Shown: positions 36,164-45,353 of the stretch, one piece after another
Layout of the letters: every line of letters begins with the position of its first letter
How positions within the stretch are numbered: position 1 is the first letter of the stretch
NCBI GenBank assembly: GCA_038232935.1
Contig: JBBSMX010000004.1
Coordinates: 3,081-67,080, forward strand
Direction: 5' to 3'
DNA: 64,000 nt
From: JBBSMX01 sp038232935
GTDB taxonomy: Bacteria > Bacteroidota > Rhodothermia > Rhodothermales > JANQRZ01
Notes under the pieces: model-generated
Told to the model about the DNA's origin: nothing
The model's input: the letters and a program-made list of their open reading frames with translations, nothing else
The model's database searches: none
Position numbers and translations under genes: made by a program

Positions 36164-37465
36164 ATGTTTCGCGGACTCGCTCTTCTCTCCCTGCTGACGC
36201 TCGGGCTGCTGGCCGCCTGTGCGCCAACGAACGAGATCGGCACCGTAGCTCCGGAGAAGCTGGGCCGCGCCATCGACCGCGCCCGTGCCGACCTCGTCCG
36301 AAGGCCGAACGAGGCGAGCGCGCTCCGCGACCTCGGTGCCCTCCTCTCGCAGGACGAGCGGTTCGACGAGGCGGCCCCGTACCTCCGGCAGGCCTACGTC
36401 GAAGATCCATCCGGTGCGAAGACGCTCTACTACCTCGGCCTGCTCAACGAGAAGGAAGGCAGCCCCGACGAGGCCTTAAAGTTCTACGGACGGTTCGCGG
36501 ATGTCTCGGTGCGCTCCCCCTTCCGGCCTCTGTTGAAGGGGCGCTACGAGTCGCTCGTTCGGGAGCGGATCCAGCAGGAAATGGGGGCGCTCGCGGCGCG
36601 GGAGGACACGCTCGCGACGGCGGAGGACATGCCTCCGACGGTCGCTGTGTTTCCATTCGCGTACCGCGGGAGCGACCCCCGCTTCGCTCCGCTCGGACGA
36701 GGGCTGGGGGAGATGGTGCAGGCCGACCTCGCCGGTATCGGCGGGCTTCAGGTGGTGGAACGGCTCCGTCTCCAGTCGCTGCTCGACGAGCTCTCGCTGT
36801 CGCAATCCGAGGCGTTCGATCCGTCCACCACGCCGCGCGTGGGGCGTCTGCTCCGCGCAGGCCGCGCTGTAGGCGGCTCTTTCGACGTGGACAACCGCGA
36901 CCTCCGCATCGACGCCGCGCTGTGGAACTGGGAGGACCAGCCGTCGCCGAACTTACAGACCCGCTCGGATAACCTCGATAAGCTCTTCCAACTGAAGCGA
37001 GAGGTCGTGTTAGGGCTTGTAGAGCAGTTGGGCGTCCCCCTCACCGCCGAGGAGCGAGCCATGCTCGACGAGGTGCCGACGCGCAATCTGCAGGCGTTCA
37101 TCATCTACTCGCGAGGGCTAGAGCAGGAGGACGCCGGCAACTTCCCTGATGCCGCCGGCCTTTACCGCGAAGCGGCGAAGCTGGACCCGACGTTCGAGCG
37201 CGCCGCCGCCGGGGCCGAGCGGGCAGCGGAGGTCGACCATGCCGGGGGATCGCTCGAGCACGGCCTCGCCGCCGCTCTTGCGCTCGAAGACCTCGGGGGG
37301 ATTAACCTCGTCGCCAACCGGCTCAGCAAGCTCAACGATAGCATTGGGGCGACTTTTCTTCCAGGGGCGGGGGGCGACCGTGACAGCCCTGCGGGGGAAG
37401 CCGCAGCCGCGGACGGCATCTTCGACTCCCTTCCTGATCCCCCCGACCCGCCGGGTGGCAACTGA
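36164..37465 (+). CDS. CsgG-like/TPR outer-membrane lipoprotein
   Basis: A 433-residue predicted lipoprotein. The signal peptide ends in a lipobox, LLAAC, with Cys at about residue 19. TPR-like repeats cover about 35-130, a CsgG-type domain about 155-300 (PTVAVFPFAYRG, GLQVVERLRLQSLLDELSLS), and a further TPR-like segment about 310-360, with a low-complexity acidic tail. The layout parallels the preceding gene, so the two are probably ancient paralogues with one now lipid-anchored. As no TssJ lipoprotein is visible, this is a candidate outer-membrane partner for the T6SS, on position alone. Confidence 0.78.
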   Translation: MFRGLALLSLLTLGLLAACAPTNEIGTVAPEKLGRAIDRARADLVRRPNEASALRDLGALLSQDERFDEAAPYLRQAYVEDPSGAKTLYYLGLLNEKEGSPDEALKFYGRFADVSVRSPFRPLLKGRYESLVRERIQQEMGALAAREDTLATAEDMPPTVAVFPFAYRGSDPRFAPLGRGLGEMVQADLAGIGGLQVVERLRLQSLLDELSLSQSEAFDPSTTPRVGRLLRAGRAVGGSFDVDNRDLRIDAALWNWEDQPSPNLQTRSDNLDKLFQLKREVVLGLVEQLGVPLTAEERAMLDEVPTRNLQAFIIYSRGLEQEDAGNFPDAAGLYREAAKLDPTFERAAAGAERAAEVDHAGGSLEHGLAAALALEDLGGINLVANRLSKLNDSIGATFLPGAGGDRDSPAGEAAAADGIFDSLPDPPDPPGGN

Positions 37466-37494
37466 TCCCAACGTTTTAATATGCGTGCATTGAT

Positions 37495-39177
37495 ATGAAC
37501 AGGCTTTGGACTGGACGGCTCACAGCGTTTCTCCTCGTGCTCTCACTGGGCTTCGGGCCGGGCGTGCGCGCACAGGACTTCGAGGTGGAGACGGGCGGGG
37601 TGCCGGTGCCCGGTCAGTCGCTGAGCGCTACGGTGACCGTGTTCGCGAACAACCCCAGCAACGGCACGCTCTTTTACCGCCCCACCGGGACGAGGGAGTA
37701 CGCTTCCTTGACCCCCCAGCAGAACAGCAACGTGTTCACCGTGGAGATCCCGGCCGGAGCAGTGACGGAACGTGGGCTCGATGTCTACGGCACGTACTTC
37801 GACGATGGAGAGCTGCGGACCTACCCCATCGAGAACCCGGAGGAGTTCCCGTACCGCCTCCCTGTGTATCTCGGCTCGTATCCCGTTCCCGTCGAGTTAG
37901 CGCCGCGCCAGTACCGGATGGTTTCGGTCGCGGCCGACCTCGGCGCGGGGACGGCGGCGGGCGAGCTCACGGACGACTTCGGCATGCCGAACATCGCGCG
38001 GTGGCGAGCGGCCCGGTGGAACCCCGCACGCAGCCAGTACGAGGAACTGCCGGACATCGCAAGCTCGCTTACGGAGGGCACGGCTTTCTGGCTGATCACA
38101 GCAGCCGGGGGCGGGTTCGACATCGACGCGGCGACCTCCACCAACCCCGACTCGCTACCGACCATCACGCTCGCGCCGGGGTTCAATCAAGTCGCTAACC
38201 CGTACGCGTTCCCCATCGCGTGGGACGACATTTTGAATGCGTCGGAGCTCGGTGGGTCGGACATCGGGGTGCCGTTGGCATTCGACGGGGTGTCCCCGTA
38301 CGTCGAGGAGACCGTACTGCAGCCGTGGACGGGCTACTTCGTGCAGAACAACACGGGGCAGGCGTTGACGCTGACGGTGCCGGACTCCGAAGCGCTGGGC
38401 GATGGAGGCCGTCCCGATCTGCCCGAGGCGACCTACACCGTCCGTGTGAGTGCTGAGGCTGATGCCTACCGCGATACGCTGAACGTGATCGGGTTCGCGA
38501 CAGGGTCCGAGATAGGGCGTGACGGGATGGACCTCGCGGAGCCGCCGCCCATCGGCGCCTACGTCCGTGTGAGCGTGATCGAGAACGGCGAGCGCCTGAT
38601 GCGGAGCCTGAGACCGGAACGCGCCGACGGCGAGCTGTGGGACGTGGAGGTGACGGCGTCGGCCGATCTGCTCGAAGGCGGGCCGCGCCGTGCCGCCGTG
38701 TCGCTGAGCGAGGAGGGCGTGCGCCCGAGCGGCTTTCAGCTTTACGTGATCGACCGAGACCGCGCGACGGCGGTACCCGTGACGGACGGGGTGTTCGAGC
38801 TCGTGCTGAGCCGGGAAGCCCCGGTGCGACGGCTCCGGCTGATCGCGGGGACGGAAGACTTCGCCCGCACCGGCAGCGAGGGCGCGCCGCTCGAGTTCAC
38901 CGGGTTCGCGCTCGACGCGAGCTACCCCAATCCGTTCGAGGACCAGGCTACGATCGGCTACCGGCTCGAAGGGCTGGGCTGGGCCACGCTGGAGGTCTTC
39001 GACCTGCTCGGCCGCCGCGTACGCGTGCTCGCCGACGGCGAGCACAGCGCCGGGCCGCACACCGCCGAGTGGGATGGCCGCGACGGGACCGGGCGGGCTG
39101 TCGCCAACGGCATCTACCTAGTCCGGCTCCGCGCCGGTGATGCCTCGGCGACGCGCCGGGCCACCGTGCTTCGCTAA
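37495..39177 (+). CDS. T9SS-sorted surface protein, function unknown
   Basis: A 560-residue exported protein. A signal peptide (about 1-26, ending VRAQ) is followed by a beta-rich body with no recognised enzyme motif. The C-terminal 85 residues are a type A T9SS sorting / FlgD-like Ig domain: ASYPNPFEDQATIGY, LEVFDLLGRRVRVL, the WDGRDGTGRAVANGIYLVRL stretch and a terminal ATVLR. It is the only T9SS substrate outside the 48-61 kb accessory block. It lies 9 bases before the beta-barrel gene, so the pair is probably co-transcribed, perhaps as surface protein and barrel partner. Confidence 0.8.
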   Translation: MNRLWTGRLTAFLLVLSLGFGPGVRAQDFEVETGGVPVPGQSLSATVTVFANNPSNGTLFYRPTGTREYASLTPQQNSNVFTVEIPAGAVTERGLDVYGTYFDDGELRTYPIENPEEFPYRLPVYLGSYPVPVELAPRQYRMVSVAADLGAGTAAGELTDDFGMPNIARWRAARWNPARSQYEELPDIASSLTEGTAFWLITAAGGGFDIDAATSTNPDSLPTITLAPGFNQVANPYAFPIAWDDILNASELGGSDIGVPLAFDGVSPYVEETVLQPWTGYFVQNNTGQALTLTVPDSEALGDGGRPDLPEATYTVRVSAEADAYRDTLNVIGFATGSEIGRDGMDLAEPPPIGAYVRVSVIENGERLMRSLRPERADGELWDVEVTASADLLEGGPRRAAVSLSEEGVRPSGFQLYVIDRDRATAVPVTDGVFELVLSREAPVRRLRLIAGTEDFARTGSEGAPLEFTGFALDASYPNPFEDQATIGYRLEGLGWATLEVFDLLGRRVRVLADGEHSAGPHTAEWDGRDGTGRAVANGIYLVRLRAGDASATRRATVLR

Positions 39178-39185
39178 CCCCCCCG

Positions 39186-40274
39186 ATGCTCGTGAAACGC
39201 TTCCTCTTTTCGATCCTTCTCGCTACGCTGGCCGCGCCGATTGCGCTCGGGCAACCGTCGGCGCTCTACGCTAATGCAGAGCGGCAGCCCTTCCGGGTCA
39301 CGATGGAGGGGCTCTTCCAGCGCTTCTCCGACGACGGGGAAGACATCAGCGAGGTGAGCCTGCCCCTGGGCCTGTTCCTCCCCATCGGCGATAACGTCGC
39401 GCTCAGCATGCAGACGAACTACGCGGCGGTGAGTGGGAGTGATATCGAAACCGTCTCTAGGTTGGGCGATGCGCAGTTCGTGGCGAGCTACTTCCAACCT
39501 GCCGGGGTGGGCAGCCTCGTGTTCAGCCTCGGCGTGAACGCGACTACGGGCAACAGCGCGCTCTCCTTCCAGGAATTCCGGACGTCCACGCTGGCGGGTC
39601 AGACCGCGTACGACCTCCGCGTGCCCACGTTCGGGCAAGGCATCCGCGTGGCTCCAGCCGTTACCTACGCCTTCCCCGTTGGGGAACGCCTCGCGCTCGG
39701 CCTCGGGGTCTCGTACCAGTACCGTGGTCCCTACGAACCCCTCGACGACCTCCCAGACCAGTACGACCCCGGCGAAGAAGTCTTGCTCACGGCTGGGGCC
39801 GACCTGGGCGTCACGCCGACCTCCTCGTTCTCCCTCGACCTGTCGCTCGGTCTCAACGGAACCGACACGTGGGGCCCGATGACGTACGAGCCCGGAAACA
39901 CCGTGACGGCGACGGCCCAATACCTCCTCCTCCTCGGCTTCCACCAAGTCCGTGCGGTAGCGCGCTACCGGGACCGAGGCGAGGGCAATCTGCCAAACGA
40001 AGCCGCTACGGCAGAGACGGCGGTGCCGACCCAGATCCAGTTCTTCACCGATGTCCGCTACCAGGTCACCCCGACCTTCGAGGTGGGCGCGCTCGCGCGC
40101 GTTCGTAATTACGGAGAGAGCGCCCTCCTCGGAGAGTCGCAGACGCTTTTCGATATCGGGGTAAACCCGGCTGTGGCGGTGACCGAGCAGGTGAGCCTGA
40201 CCGGGCGCTTCGTCTACACGCTCGGTGGGTTTACAGGGATTACGGCCGGGGGAGGATTGAGCCTTTCATTCTAG
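39186..40274 (+). CDS. Outer-membrane beta-barrel protein
   Basis: A 362-residue predicted outer-membrane barrel. A signal peptide (about 1-22, ending ALGQ) is followed by alternating amphipathic strands throughout and a terminal GGGLSLSF, with the C-terminal Phe typical of BAM substrates. No plug or ligand domain is recognised. It is the last gene before the strong terminator at 40301, so it closes the run of + strand genes that begins with the T6SS. Transporter or porin activity is possible but not shown. Confidence 0.75.
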   Translation: MLVKRFLFSILLATLAAPIALGQPSALYANAERQPFRVTMEGLFQRFSDDGEDISEVSLPLGLFLPIGDNVALSMQTNYAAVSGSDIETVSRLGDAQFVASYFQPAGVGSLVFSLGVNATTGNSALSFQEFRTSTLAGQTAYDLRVPTFGQGIRVAPAVTYAFPVGERLALGLGVSYQYRGPYEPLDDLPDQYDPGEEVLLTAGADLGVTPTSSFSLDLSLGLNGTDTWGPMTYEPGNTVTATAQYLLLLGFHQVRAVARYRDRGEGNLPNEAATAETAVPTQIQFFTDVRYQVTPTFEVGALARVRNYGESALLGESQTLFDIGVNPAVAVTEQVSLTGRFVYTLGGFTGITAGGGLSLSF

Positions 40275-40300
40275 CCGATGAGGCCTGGAGTGAGGTCGGA

Positions 40301-40340
40301 CGCGGCGGGGCAGCGCTACCCGCTGCCCCGCCGCGTTTTT
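40301..40340 (+). terminator. Strong intrinsic terminator
   Basis: A perfect 15-bp GC-rich stem (40301-40315 with 40321-40335) has a 5-base CTACC loop and is followed at once by TTTTT. It is the best intrinsic terminator seen in the window and marks the end of the transcription unit that includes the beta-barrel gene. Confidence 0.95.
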
Positions 40341-40403
40341 GGTCAGGAGCCTGCTGTTTATCGCTCGTTCAACCCCTATCTTGAGGCCCTTTCCCGAGGC
40401 TCC

Positions 40404-40919
40404 ATGATTCCCTTCCAGCGCATTCTCGTCCCGTTTGACTTCTCGCGGCTCGCTGAGCAGGGGGTAGAGTATGCCGAGGAGTTGGCCGAGCTACACGGGG
40501 CGAAGCTGGACATCCTTCACATCGTTGAGGAACCAGCCTTCCCCTCGTTCTTCAAGCTCGGAGCGATGCGGATCTACGGCATGGTGCCGAATCTGGAGAA
40601 GGTGGCGTGGACGGCGCTGGAAAAACGATTCGGCAGCCCCGGTGCGCAGCCGCATTTGAGCTTCCACGTCGTCAAAGGCAGCGCGGACGTCGAGATCATC
40701 CGGTTCGCGGGGGAGCACGAGAACGACCTCGTCGTGATGACCTCACACGGGTTGACCGGGCTGCAGCACGTCCTCATAGGGAGCGTAGCCGAGAAGGTAA
40801 TGAAGATGGCTCCGTGCCCCGTGCTCGTCGTGAAAGCCTTTACCAAGCGACCGAATCCGATTGAGGACGCGAAGAGCGCTGAGATGGCAGAAGATAACGG
40901 CGCGTCGGCGGGTGCTTGA
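40404..40919 (+). CDS. Universal stress protein (UspA family)
   Basis: A 171-residue single-domain Usp. It begins IPFQRILVPFDFSRLAEQGVEYA and has the ATP-binding-type C-terminal motif GLTGLQHVLIGSVAEKVM (about residues 119-136) followed by CPVLVVK, so it belongs to the nucleotide-binding subclass. The frame is open further upstream through the terminator, but ATG 40404 matches the family N-terminus. The last 20 residues are a variable acidic tail. It stands alone between a terminator and the redox operon. Confidence 0.93.
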   Translation: MIPFQRILVPFDFSRLAEQGVEYAEELAELHGAKLDILHIVEEPAFPSFFKLGAMRIYGMVPNLEKVAWTALEKRFGSPGAQPHLSFHVVKGSADVEIIRFAGEHENDLVVMTSHGLTGLQHVLIGSVAEKVMKMAPCPVLVVKAFTKRPNPIEDAKSAEMAEDNGASAGA

Positions 40920-40957
40920 GGGAGCCGTTTGCTGGCAGGTGAGTTAGAGGAAACCTC

Positions 40958-40978
40958 CCGTAGCGCGAGGCGCTACGG
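40958..40978 (+). terminator. Short hairpin after the Usp gene
   Basis: CCGTAGCG and CGCTACGG form a perfect 8-bp stem with a 5-base loop in the gap before the redox operon. Only two T bases follow, so it is a weak terminator candidate. Confidence 0.4.
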
Positions 40979-41007
40979 TTCATCCCTACCGCCTCACCCG
41001 CCCCAAG

Positions 41008-42657
41008 ATGCCCAACCCCGTCATCCTCGTCGTGGACGACGACCCCGATGTCCTCCGCGCTATCGCCCGCGATCTTCGGCGCCGGTACGGTCAGGACTAC
41101 CGGGTGCTCCGTGCTTCGTCGGGCCCTGAAGCAATCGCTGCCCTTGACGAGTTGAAGGAGCGGGGGGAATCCGTCGCCCTGCTGCTCTCCGACCAGCGAA
41201 TGCCTCGGATGGATGGGGTTGCGTTCCTGAGCGAGGCCATGGTGCAGTATCCACGCAGCAAACGCGCCCTGCTCACGGCCTATGCCGACACCGACGCTGC
41301 GATCTCGGCCATCAACCGCTCGCAGGTCGATTACTACCTCCTCAAGCCATGGGACCCGCCCGAAGAGCGTTTGTATCCGGTTCTCGACGATCTCCTCAGC
41401 GACTGGCGAGCGGGGTATCGGCCGGGGTACGGCGGCGTTCGTATCGTCGGGAGTCGGTGGTCGCCGGAGTCACACCGGGTCAAGGATTTCCTCGCGCGCA
41501 ACGCCGTCCCGTATCAGTTCGTGGACATCGAGAGCGAGGAAGGCATTGACGCGCTCGGATCGACCGATGGGGAGCAGGTGCTCCCGCTCGTGATCCTGTC
41601 TGATGGGGAACGGATGGCGAATCCAGCCTTGGGTGAACTGGCCGACAAACTCGGTCTCCGCACGCGGGCTGAAGACGAGTTCTACGATCTCGCGATTGTC
41701 GGCGGTGGGCCGGCTGGACTGGCGGCGGCCGTATACGGTGCCTCGGAAGGACTCCGGACGGTGCTGATCGAGCGCGAGGCACCGGGAGGGCAGGCCGGTA
41801 CGTCCAGCCGCATCGAGAACTACCTCGGGTTCCCCGCCGGGCTCTCCGGTGCCGACCTCGCCCGGCGGGCTGTGACGCAGGCCGAGCGCTTCGGCGTCGA
41901 GATCCTCGCGCCGCAGGAGGTGGAGCGCCTCACCGTCGACGGTCCGTACAAGCGGCTCCGCCTTTCCAACGGCAGCGAGGTGTCGTGCCACGTGCTCATG
42001 CTGGCGATGGGCGTCGCGTGGCGCAAGCTCCCGGCGCCCGGCGCCGAGCGGCTTGCCGGGCGAGGGATCTACTACGGCGCCGCGATGACCGAAGCCATCG
42101 GCTGCAAAGACGAAGTGGTCTATATCGTTGGCGCGGGTAACTCAGCCGGACAGGCGGCGATGTACTTCGCCGAGTACGCGGCGCGGGTCGTCATGCTCAT
42201 CCGCGGCGGTGACCTCGGCTCGAAGATGAGCCATTACCTCGTCGAGCGGATCGAGGCGCACGAGCGGATCGATGTGGAGCTAAACACGGAGATCGTCGGG
42301 TGCGAGGGTGACGACCACCTCGAACGCCTCGTGCTGGAGTGCAGTGTGACCGGGGACCGGGAGGCGGTCGAGACGCGGTACCTCTTCGTGTTCATCGGAG
42401 CTGCGCCGAATACGGAGTGGCTCGATGGCGTCGTGGTCCGCGATACGCAAGGGTTCGTCCCTACCGGCCCTGACCTCGCCGAGCACGAGCTCGATGGCTG
42501 GCCGCTGGAGCGCGCGCCGTATTTGCTGGAGACGAACGTGCCCGGCATCTTCGTCGCGGGCGACGTGCGCCACGAGTCCGTTAAACGGGTGGCGAGCGCG
42601 GTCGGCGAAGGGTCGGTCGCCGTCCACTTCATGCACCGCCACCTCGCCACGCTCTGA
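41008..42657 (+). CDS. Response regulator fused to thioredoxin reductase-like FAD oxidoreductase
   Basis: A 549-residue fusion. A receiver domain (about 1-130) has the acidic pair VVDDD, phosphoacceptor Asp in LLSDQRMP and conserved Lys in LLKPW. A thioredoxin/glutaredoxin-like fold (about 144-215) lacks the active Cys (SRWSPES where a Cys would sit). A TrxB-like FAD/NAD(P)H domain (about 228-549) has IVGGGPAGLAAAVYGASEGL, ENYLGFP, the second dinucleotide motif VGAGNSAGQAA and GIFVAGDVR. The CxxC pair of true thioredoxin reductase is absent (GCKDEVV instead), so electrons must pass otherwise. The histidine kinase at the end of this operon is the natural phosphodonor. Confidence 0.9.
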   Translation: MPNPVILVVDDDPDVLRAIARDLRRRYGQDYRVLRASSGPEAIAALDELKERGESVALLLSDQRMPRMDGVAFLSEAMVQYPRSKRALLTAYADTDAAISAINRSQVDYYLLKPWDPPEERLYPVLDDLLSDWRAGYRPGYGGVRIVGSRWSPESHRVKDFLARNAVPYQFVDIESEEGIDALGSTDGEQVLPLVILSDGERMANPALGELADKLGLRTRAEDEFYDLAIVGGGPAGLAAAVYGASEGLRTVLIEREAPGGQAGTSSRIENYLGFPAGLSGADLARRAVTQAERFGVEILAPQEVERLTVDGPYKRLRLSNGSEVSCHVLMLAMGVAWRKLPAPGAERLAGRGIYYGAAMTEAIGCKDEVVYIVGAGNSAGQAAMYFAEYAARVVMLIRGGDLGSKMSHYLVERIEAHERIDVELNTEIVGCEGDDHLERLVLECSVTGDREAVETRYLFVFIGAAPNTEWLDGVVVRDTQGFVPTGPDLAEHELDGWPLERAPYLLETNVPGIFVAGDVRHESVKRVASAVGEGSVAVHFMHRHLATL

Positions 42658-42660
42658 CGT

Positions 42661-45027
42661 ATGGACCTCGTTCTCGCCGCCAGCGCCCCGCCGTTCCTCG
42701 TCGAAACCGCCGTGCTTATCGTCGCGGGCGCGGTTGTGGCGTACGTCGGCTACCGGCTCGGGCTCGTCCCGATCGTCGGGTTCCTGCTGACCGGTGTGCT
42801 GATTGGGCCGCACGCGCTCGGGCTGATCGAGGACCCGGAGATGGTCGACGCGCTCGCCGAGGTCGGCGTGATCCTGCTGCTCTTTACGATCGGGATCGAG
42901 TTCTCGCTCGAAAAGCTCGCGCGGATCCAACGGCTCATCTTCGGCGGTGGCGGGTTGCAGGTCGTCCTCACGACGGCGGCGACGGCAGGCGTGCTTATGC
43001 TCGCGGGCGTGCCGTGGCAGGCGGGCGTCTTTACCGGCTTCCTCGTCGCCCTCTCTTCGACGGCGATCGTGCTCAAGCTGCTCGGCAGCCGGGGCGAGTC
43101 GAACGCGCCGCACGGCCAGGTCGGCCTCGGGCTTCTCATCTTTCAGGACCTCGCGATCATCGTGATGGTCTTGCTCGTGCCGATGCTGGCCGGGGCGGGC
43201 GGTACGGCGCTCGACATCGGGTGGGCGCTCCTCAAGGCCGGACTCGTGATCGCGGCCGTCCTCCTCGGGGCGCGTCGGGTGATGCCGGCCGTGCTGGAGC
43301 GCGTAGCGCGGACGTGCTCGCAGGAGCTATTCCTGCTGTCCGTCATCGCGCTCTGCTTCGGCACGGCGTGGCTGACGAGCCTCGCGGGCGTCTCCGTCGC
43401 GCTCGGCGCGTTCCTCGCCGGACTGATCGTGAGCGAGAGCCGGTTCAGCGAGCACGCCTTCGGCGAGATCATGCCGCTCCAGATCCTCTTCTCCGCGACG
43501 TTCTTCGTCTCGGTCGGGATGCTGCTCGACCTCGGGTTCCTCGTCACGAACCTCCCGCTCGTGCTCGGCGTGGTCGTAGCCGTGCTCGTGCTGAAAGCCG
43601 TCGTGGCGGGCGTGAGCGTGCGATTGCTGGGGTACGGGCTGCCCGTCGCGGCAGCGTCGGGGCTGCTGCTGGCGCAGGTCGGCGAGTTCTCGTTCGTGCT
43701 CGAACGGGCAGGGCGCGAGCTGGGGTTGTACCCGGCCGGGCTCGAAGGGACCGGCAGCCAGGCGTTCATCGCGGCGACCGTTCTGCTGATGGTGCTGACG
43801 CCCGCGCTCGCGAGCCTCGGCGCGCGGCTCGGGCGAACGATGGAAGCGAAGCGCGAGGACGCCGAAGTGGAGGCAATGGAGGAGCAGGCTGAAGGACTGG
43901 CCCCGGAATATGCCGGGATCGAGAACCACGTGATCGTCGCGGGCTACGGGCGCTCGGCCCGGCGGCTCGTGCGCGTGCTGCGCGGCAGCGGAATCCCCCA
44001 CGTCGTCGTCACGCTCAGCCCGCCGCGCGCCGACGAGGCCGAAGCCGACGGGCTCGTCGTCGTGCGCGGCCACCCGACGCGGGCGCACACGCTGAGGGAG
44101 GCCCGCATCGGCAAAGCCAAACTCCTCGTCCTCGCCGACGACGACCACGACCTCGCCCAGCGCACGATCTCCGTCGCCCGCACCCTGAACCCGACGATGC
44201 GGATCGTCGCCCGCACGCGCTATCTCTCCGAGGCGCAGGAACTAGAGGAAGCGGGGGCTGACCGCGCGATCGCGCAGGAGTTCGAGATCGTCGTCCAGCT
44301 CTTCGCCGACCTCCTGCGTGACTACGGCGTGAGCCGCGAGGAGATCGAGCGCCACATCGAGGCGATGCGCGGGAACGGCTACGTTGCGCTCCGCGAAGAG
44401 GCCGAGGCGGGCACACCGATCATCTGTCATCCGGACCGCGCCACGCTGGCCCGGCGTCACGTCCACGTCCGCACCGATGCGGCGGCGGCAGGCCAGTCGC
44501 TCGCCGCACTCGACCTACCACGCTACGATATCACCGTAGAGCAGATTCTCCGCGCCGCACAACCGGTTGAGACCGACGGTGCGTTCGTGCTGGAGCCCGG
44601 CGACGAGCTCGTGATGACGGGCTCGGCCGAAGGGTTTTTGGAGAGCGCGCCGCTGTTTCGGCCCGCCGGACTCGGTCTTGACGAGCACGGAGCAAACATC
44701 CCCGAGGCCATCGCCCAGTCCGGCGGCGACGGCTCCGCTTCGCCGGTGGACGACGACCGCGCCCCGGTGCGGCCGCGCCTTTACGGCGCGGACTGGTGCG
44801 CGCTCACGAGCGGCTTCCGTACCTACCTCGATCGGAAGGGAATCCCCTTCGATTACTACAACGTCGAGAAAGACGAGGCAGCAGCCGACGCCGTCCGCGT
44901 CATGAACAACGGCAAGCTGAAGTTTCCGATGGTCGTCGTCGGAGACCGGGAAATGAAGAATCCGACCTTGGATGAGCTGGACGCGGCGCTGGACGACGCC
45001 GGACTTCAGGTCGCCGACATCGCGTGA
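42661..45027 (+). CDS. Kef-type K+/H+ antiporter with RCK domains and fused glutaredoxin domain
   Basis: A 788-residue CPA2 antiporter. About 12 transmembrane helices occupy residues 8-385, including the FTIGIEFSLEKL and FQDLAIIVMVLL family segments. An RCK-N NAD-binding domain (about 418-540) has VIVAGYGRSARRLVRVL, and an RCK-C-like domain spans about 570-670. After an acidic linker comes a glutaredoxin-like domain (about 700-788) with LYGADWCALTSGF, a single Cys where CPYC is usual, and KFPMVVVGD matching the cis-Pro loop. Kef channels are gated by glutathione adducts in E. coli; a built-in thiol domain suggests direct redox gating. Spacing to both neighbours is 3-6 bases. Confidence 0.9.
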   Translation: MDLVLAASAPPFLVETAVLIVAGAVVAYVGYRLGLVPIVGFLLTGVLIGPHALGLIEDPEMVDALAEVGVILLLFTIGIEFSLEKLARIQRLIFGGGGLQVVLTTAATAGVLMLAGVPWQAGVFTGFLVALSSTAIVLKLLGSRGESNAPHGQVGLGLLIFQDLAIIVMVLLVPMLAGAGGTALDIGWALLKAGLVIAAVLLGARRVMPAVLERVARTCSQELFLLSVIALCFGTAWLTSLAGVSVALGAFLAGLIVSESRFSEHAFGEIMPLQILFSATFFVSVGMLLDLGFLVTNLPLVLGVVVAVLVLKAVVAGVSVRLLGYGLPVAAASGLLLAQVGEFSFVLERAGRELGLYPAGLEGTGSQAFIAATVLLMVLTPALASLGARLGRTMEAKREDAEVEAMEEQAEGLAPEYAGIENHVIVAGYGRSARRLVRVLRGSGIPHVVVTLSPPRADEAEADGLVVVRGHPTRAHTLREARIGKAKLLVLADDDHDLAQRTISVARTLNPTMRIVARTRYLSEAQELEEAGADRAIAQEFEIVVQLFADLLRDYGVSREEIERHIEAMRGNGYVALREEAEAGTPIICHPDRATLARRHVHVRTDAAAAGQSLAALDLPRYDITVEQILRAAQPVETDGAFVLEPGDELVMTGSAEGFLESAPLFRPAGLGLDEHGANIPEAIAQSGGDGSASPVDDDRAPVRPRLYGADWCALTSGFRTYLDRKGIPFDYYNVEKDEAAADAVRVMNNGKLKFPMVVVGDREMKNPTLDELDAALDDAGLQVADIA

Positions 45028-45033
45028 CGAACC

Positions 45034-45348
45034 ATGCCGACTTCTGCGCCCTTCATCGACACCCGTACGCCCATCACGTTCGAGCCTGATCCGAGCGCGG
45101 CGTGCTCCCACACCGATCAGATTCGGCCGGTCCGACCGAGCGCCCCAGGGTGCGAGGAATGTCTTGCCGTGGGCGATGCGTGGGTCCACCTTCGGGTTTG
45201 CGTCATCTGCGGCCACGTCGGCTGCTGCGATTCGTCGAAGAACAAGCACGCCACCAAGCACTTCCACGCTACCGGCCACCCGATCATCCGCTCCATCGAG
45301 CCGGGCGAAACGTGGGGTTGGTGCTACGTGGACGAACTCATGCTCTGA
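45034..45348 (+). CDS. UBP-type zinc finger protein
   Basis: A 104-residue protein with a ZnF-UBP-type domain. Metal ligands are visible as ACSH (about residue 24), GCEEC, VCVICGHVGCCDSS (about 55-68) and HATKHFHATGHPII (about 71-84). In eukaryotes this finger binds ubiquitin C-termini; the bacterial stand-alone form has no settled role. It lies between the Kef-type antiporter and the histidine kinase with 5-6 base gaps, so it belongs to the redox operon, possibly as a protein-binding adaptor or thiol/zinc sensor. Confidence 0.9.
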   Translation: MPTSAPFIDTRTPITFEPDPSAACSHTDQIRPVRPSAPGCEECLAVGDAWVHLRVCVICGHVGCCDSSKNKHATKHFHATGHPIIRSIEPGETWGWCYVDELML

Positions 45349-45353
45349 GCCCT

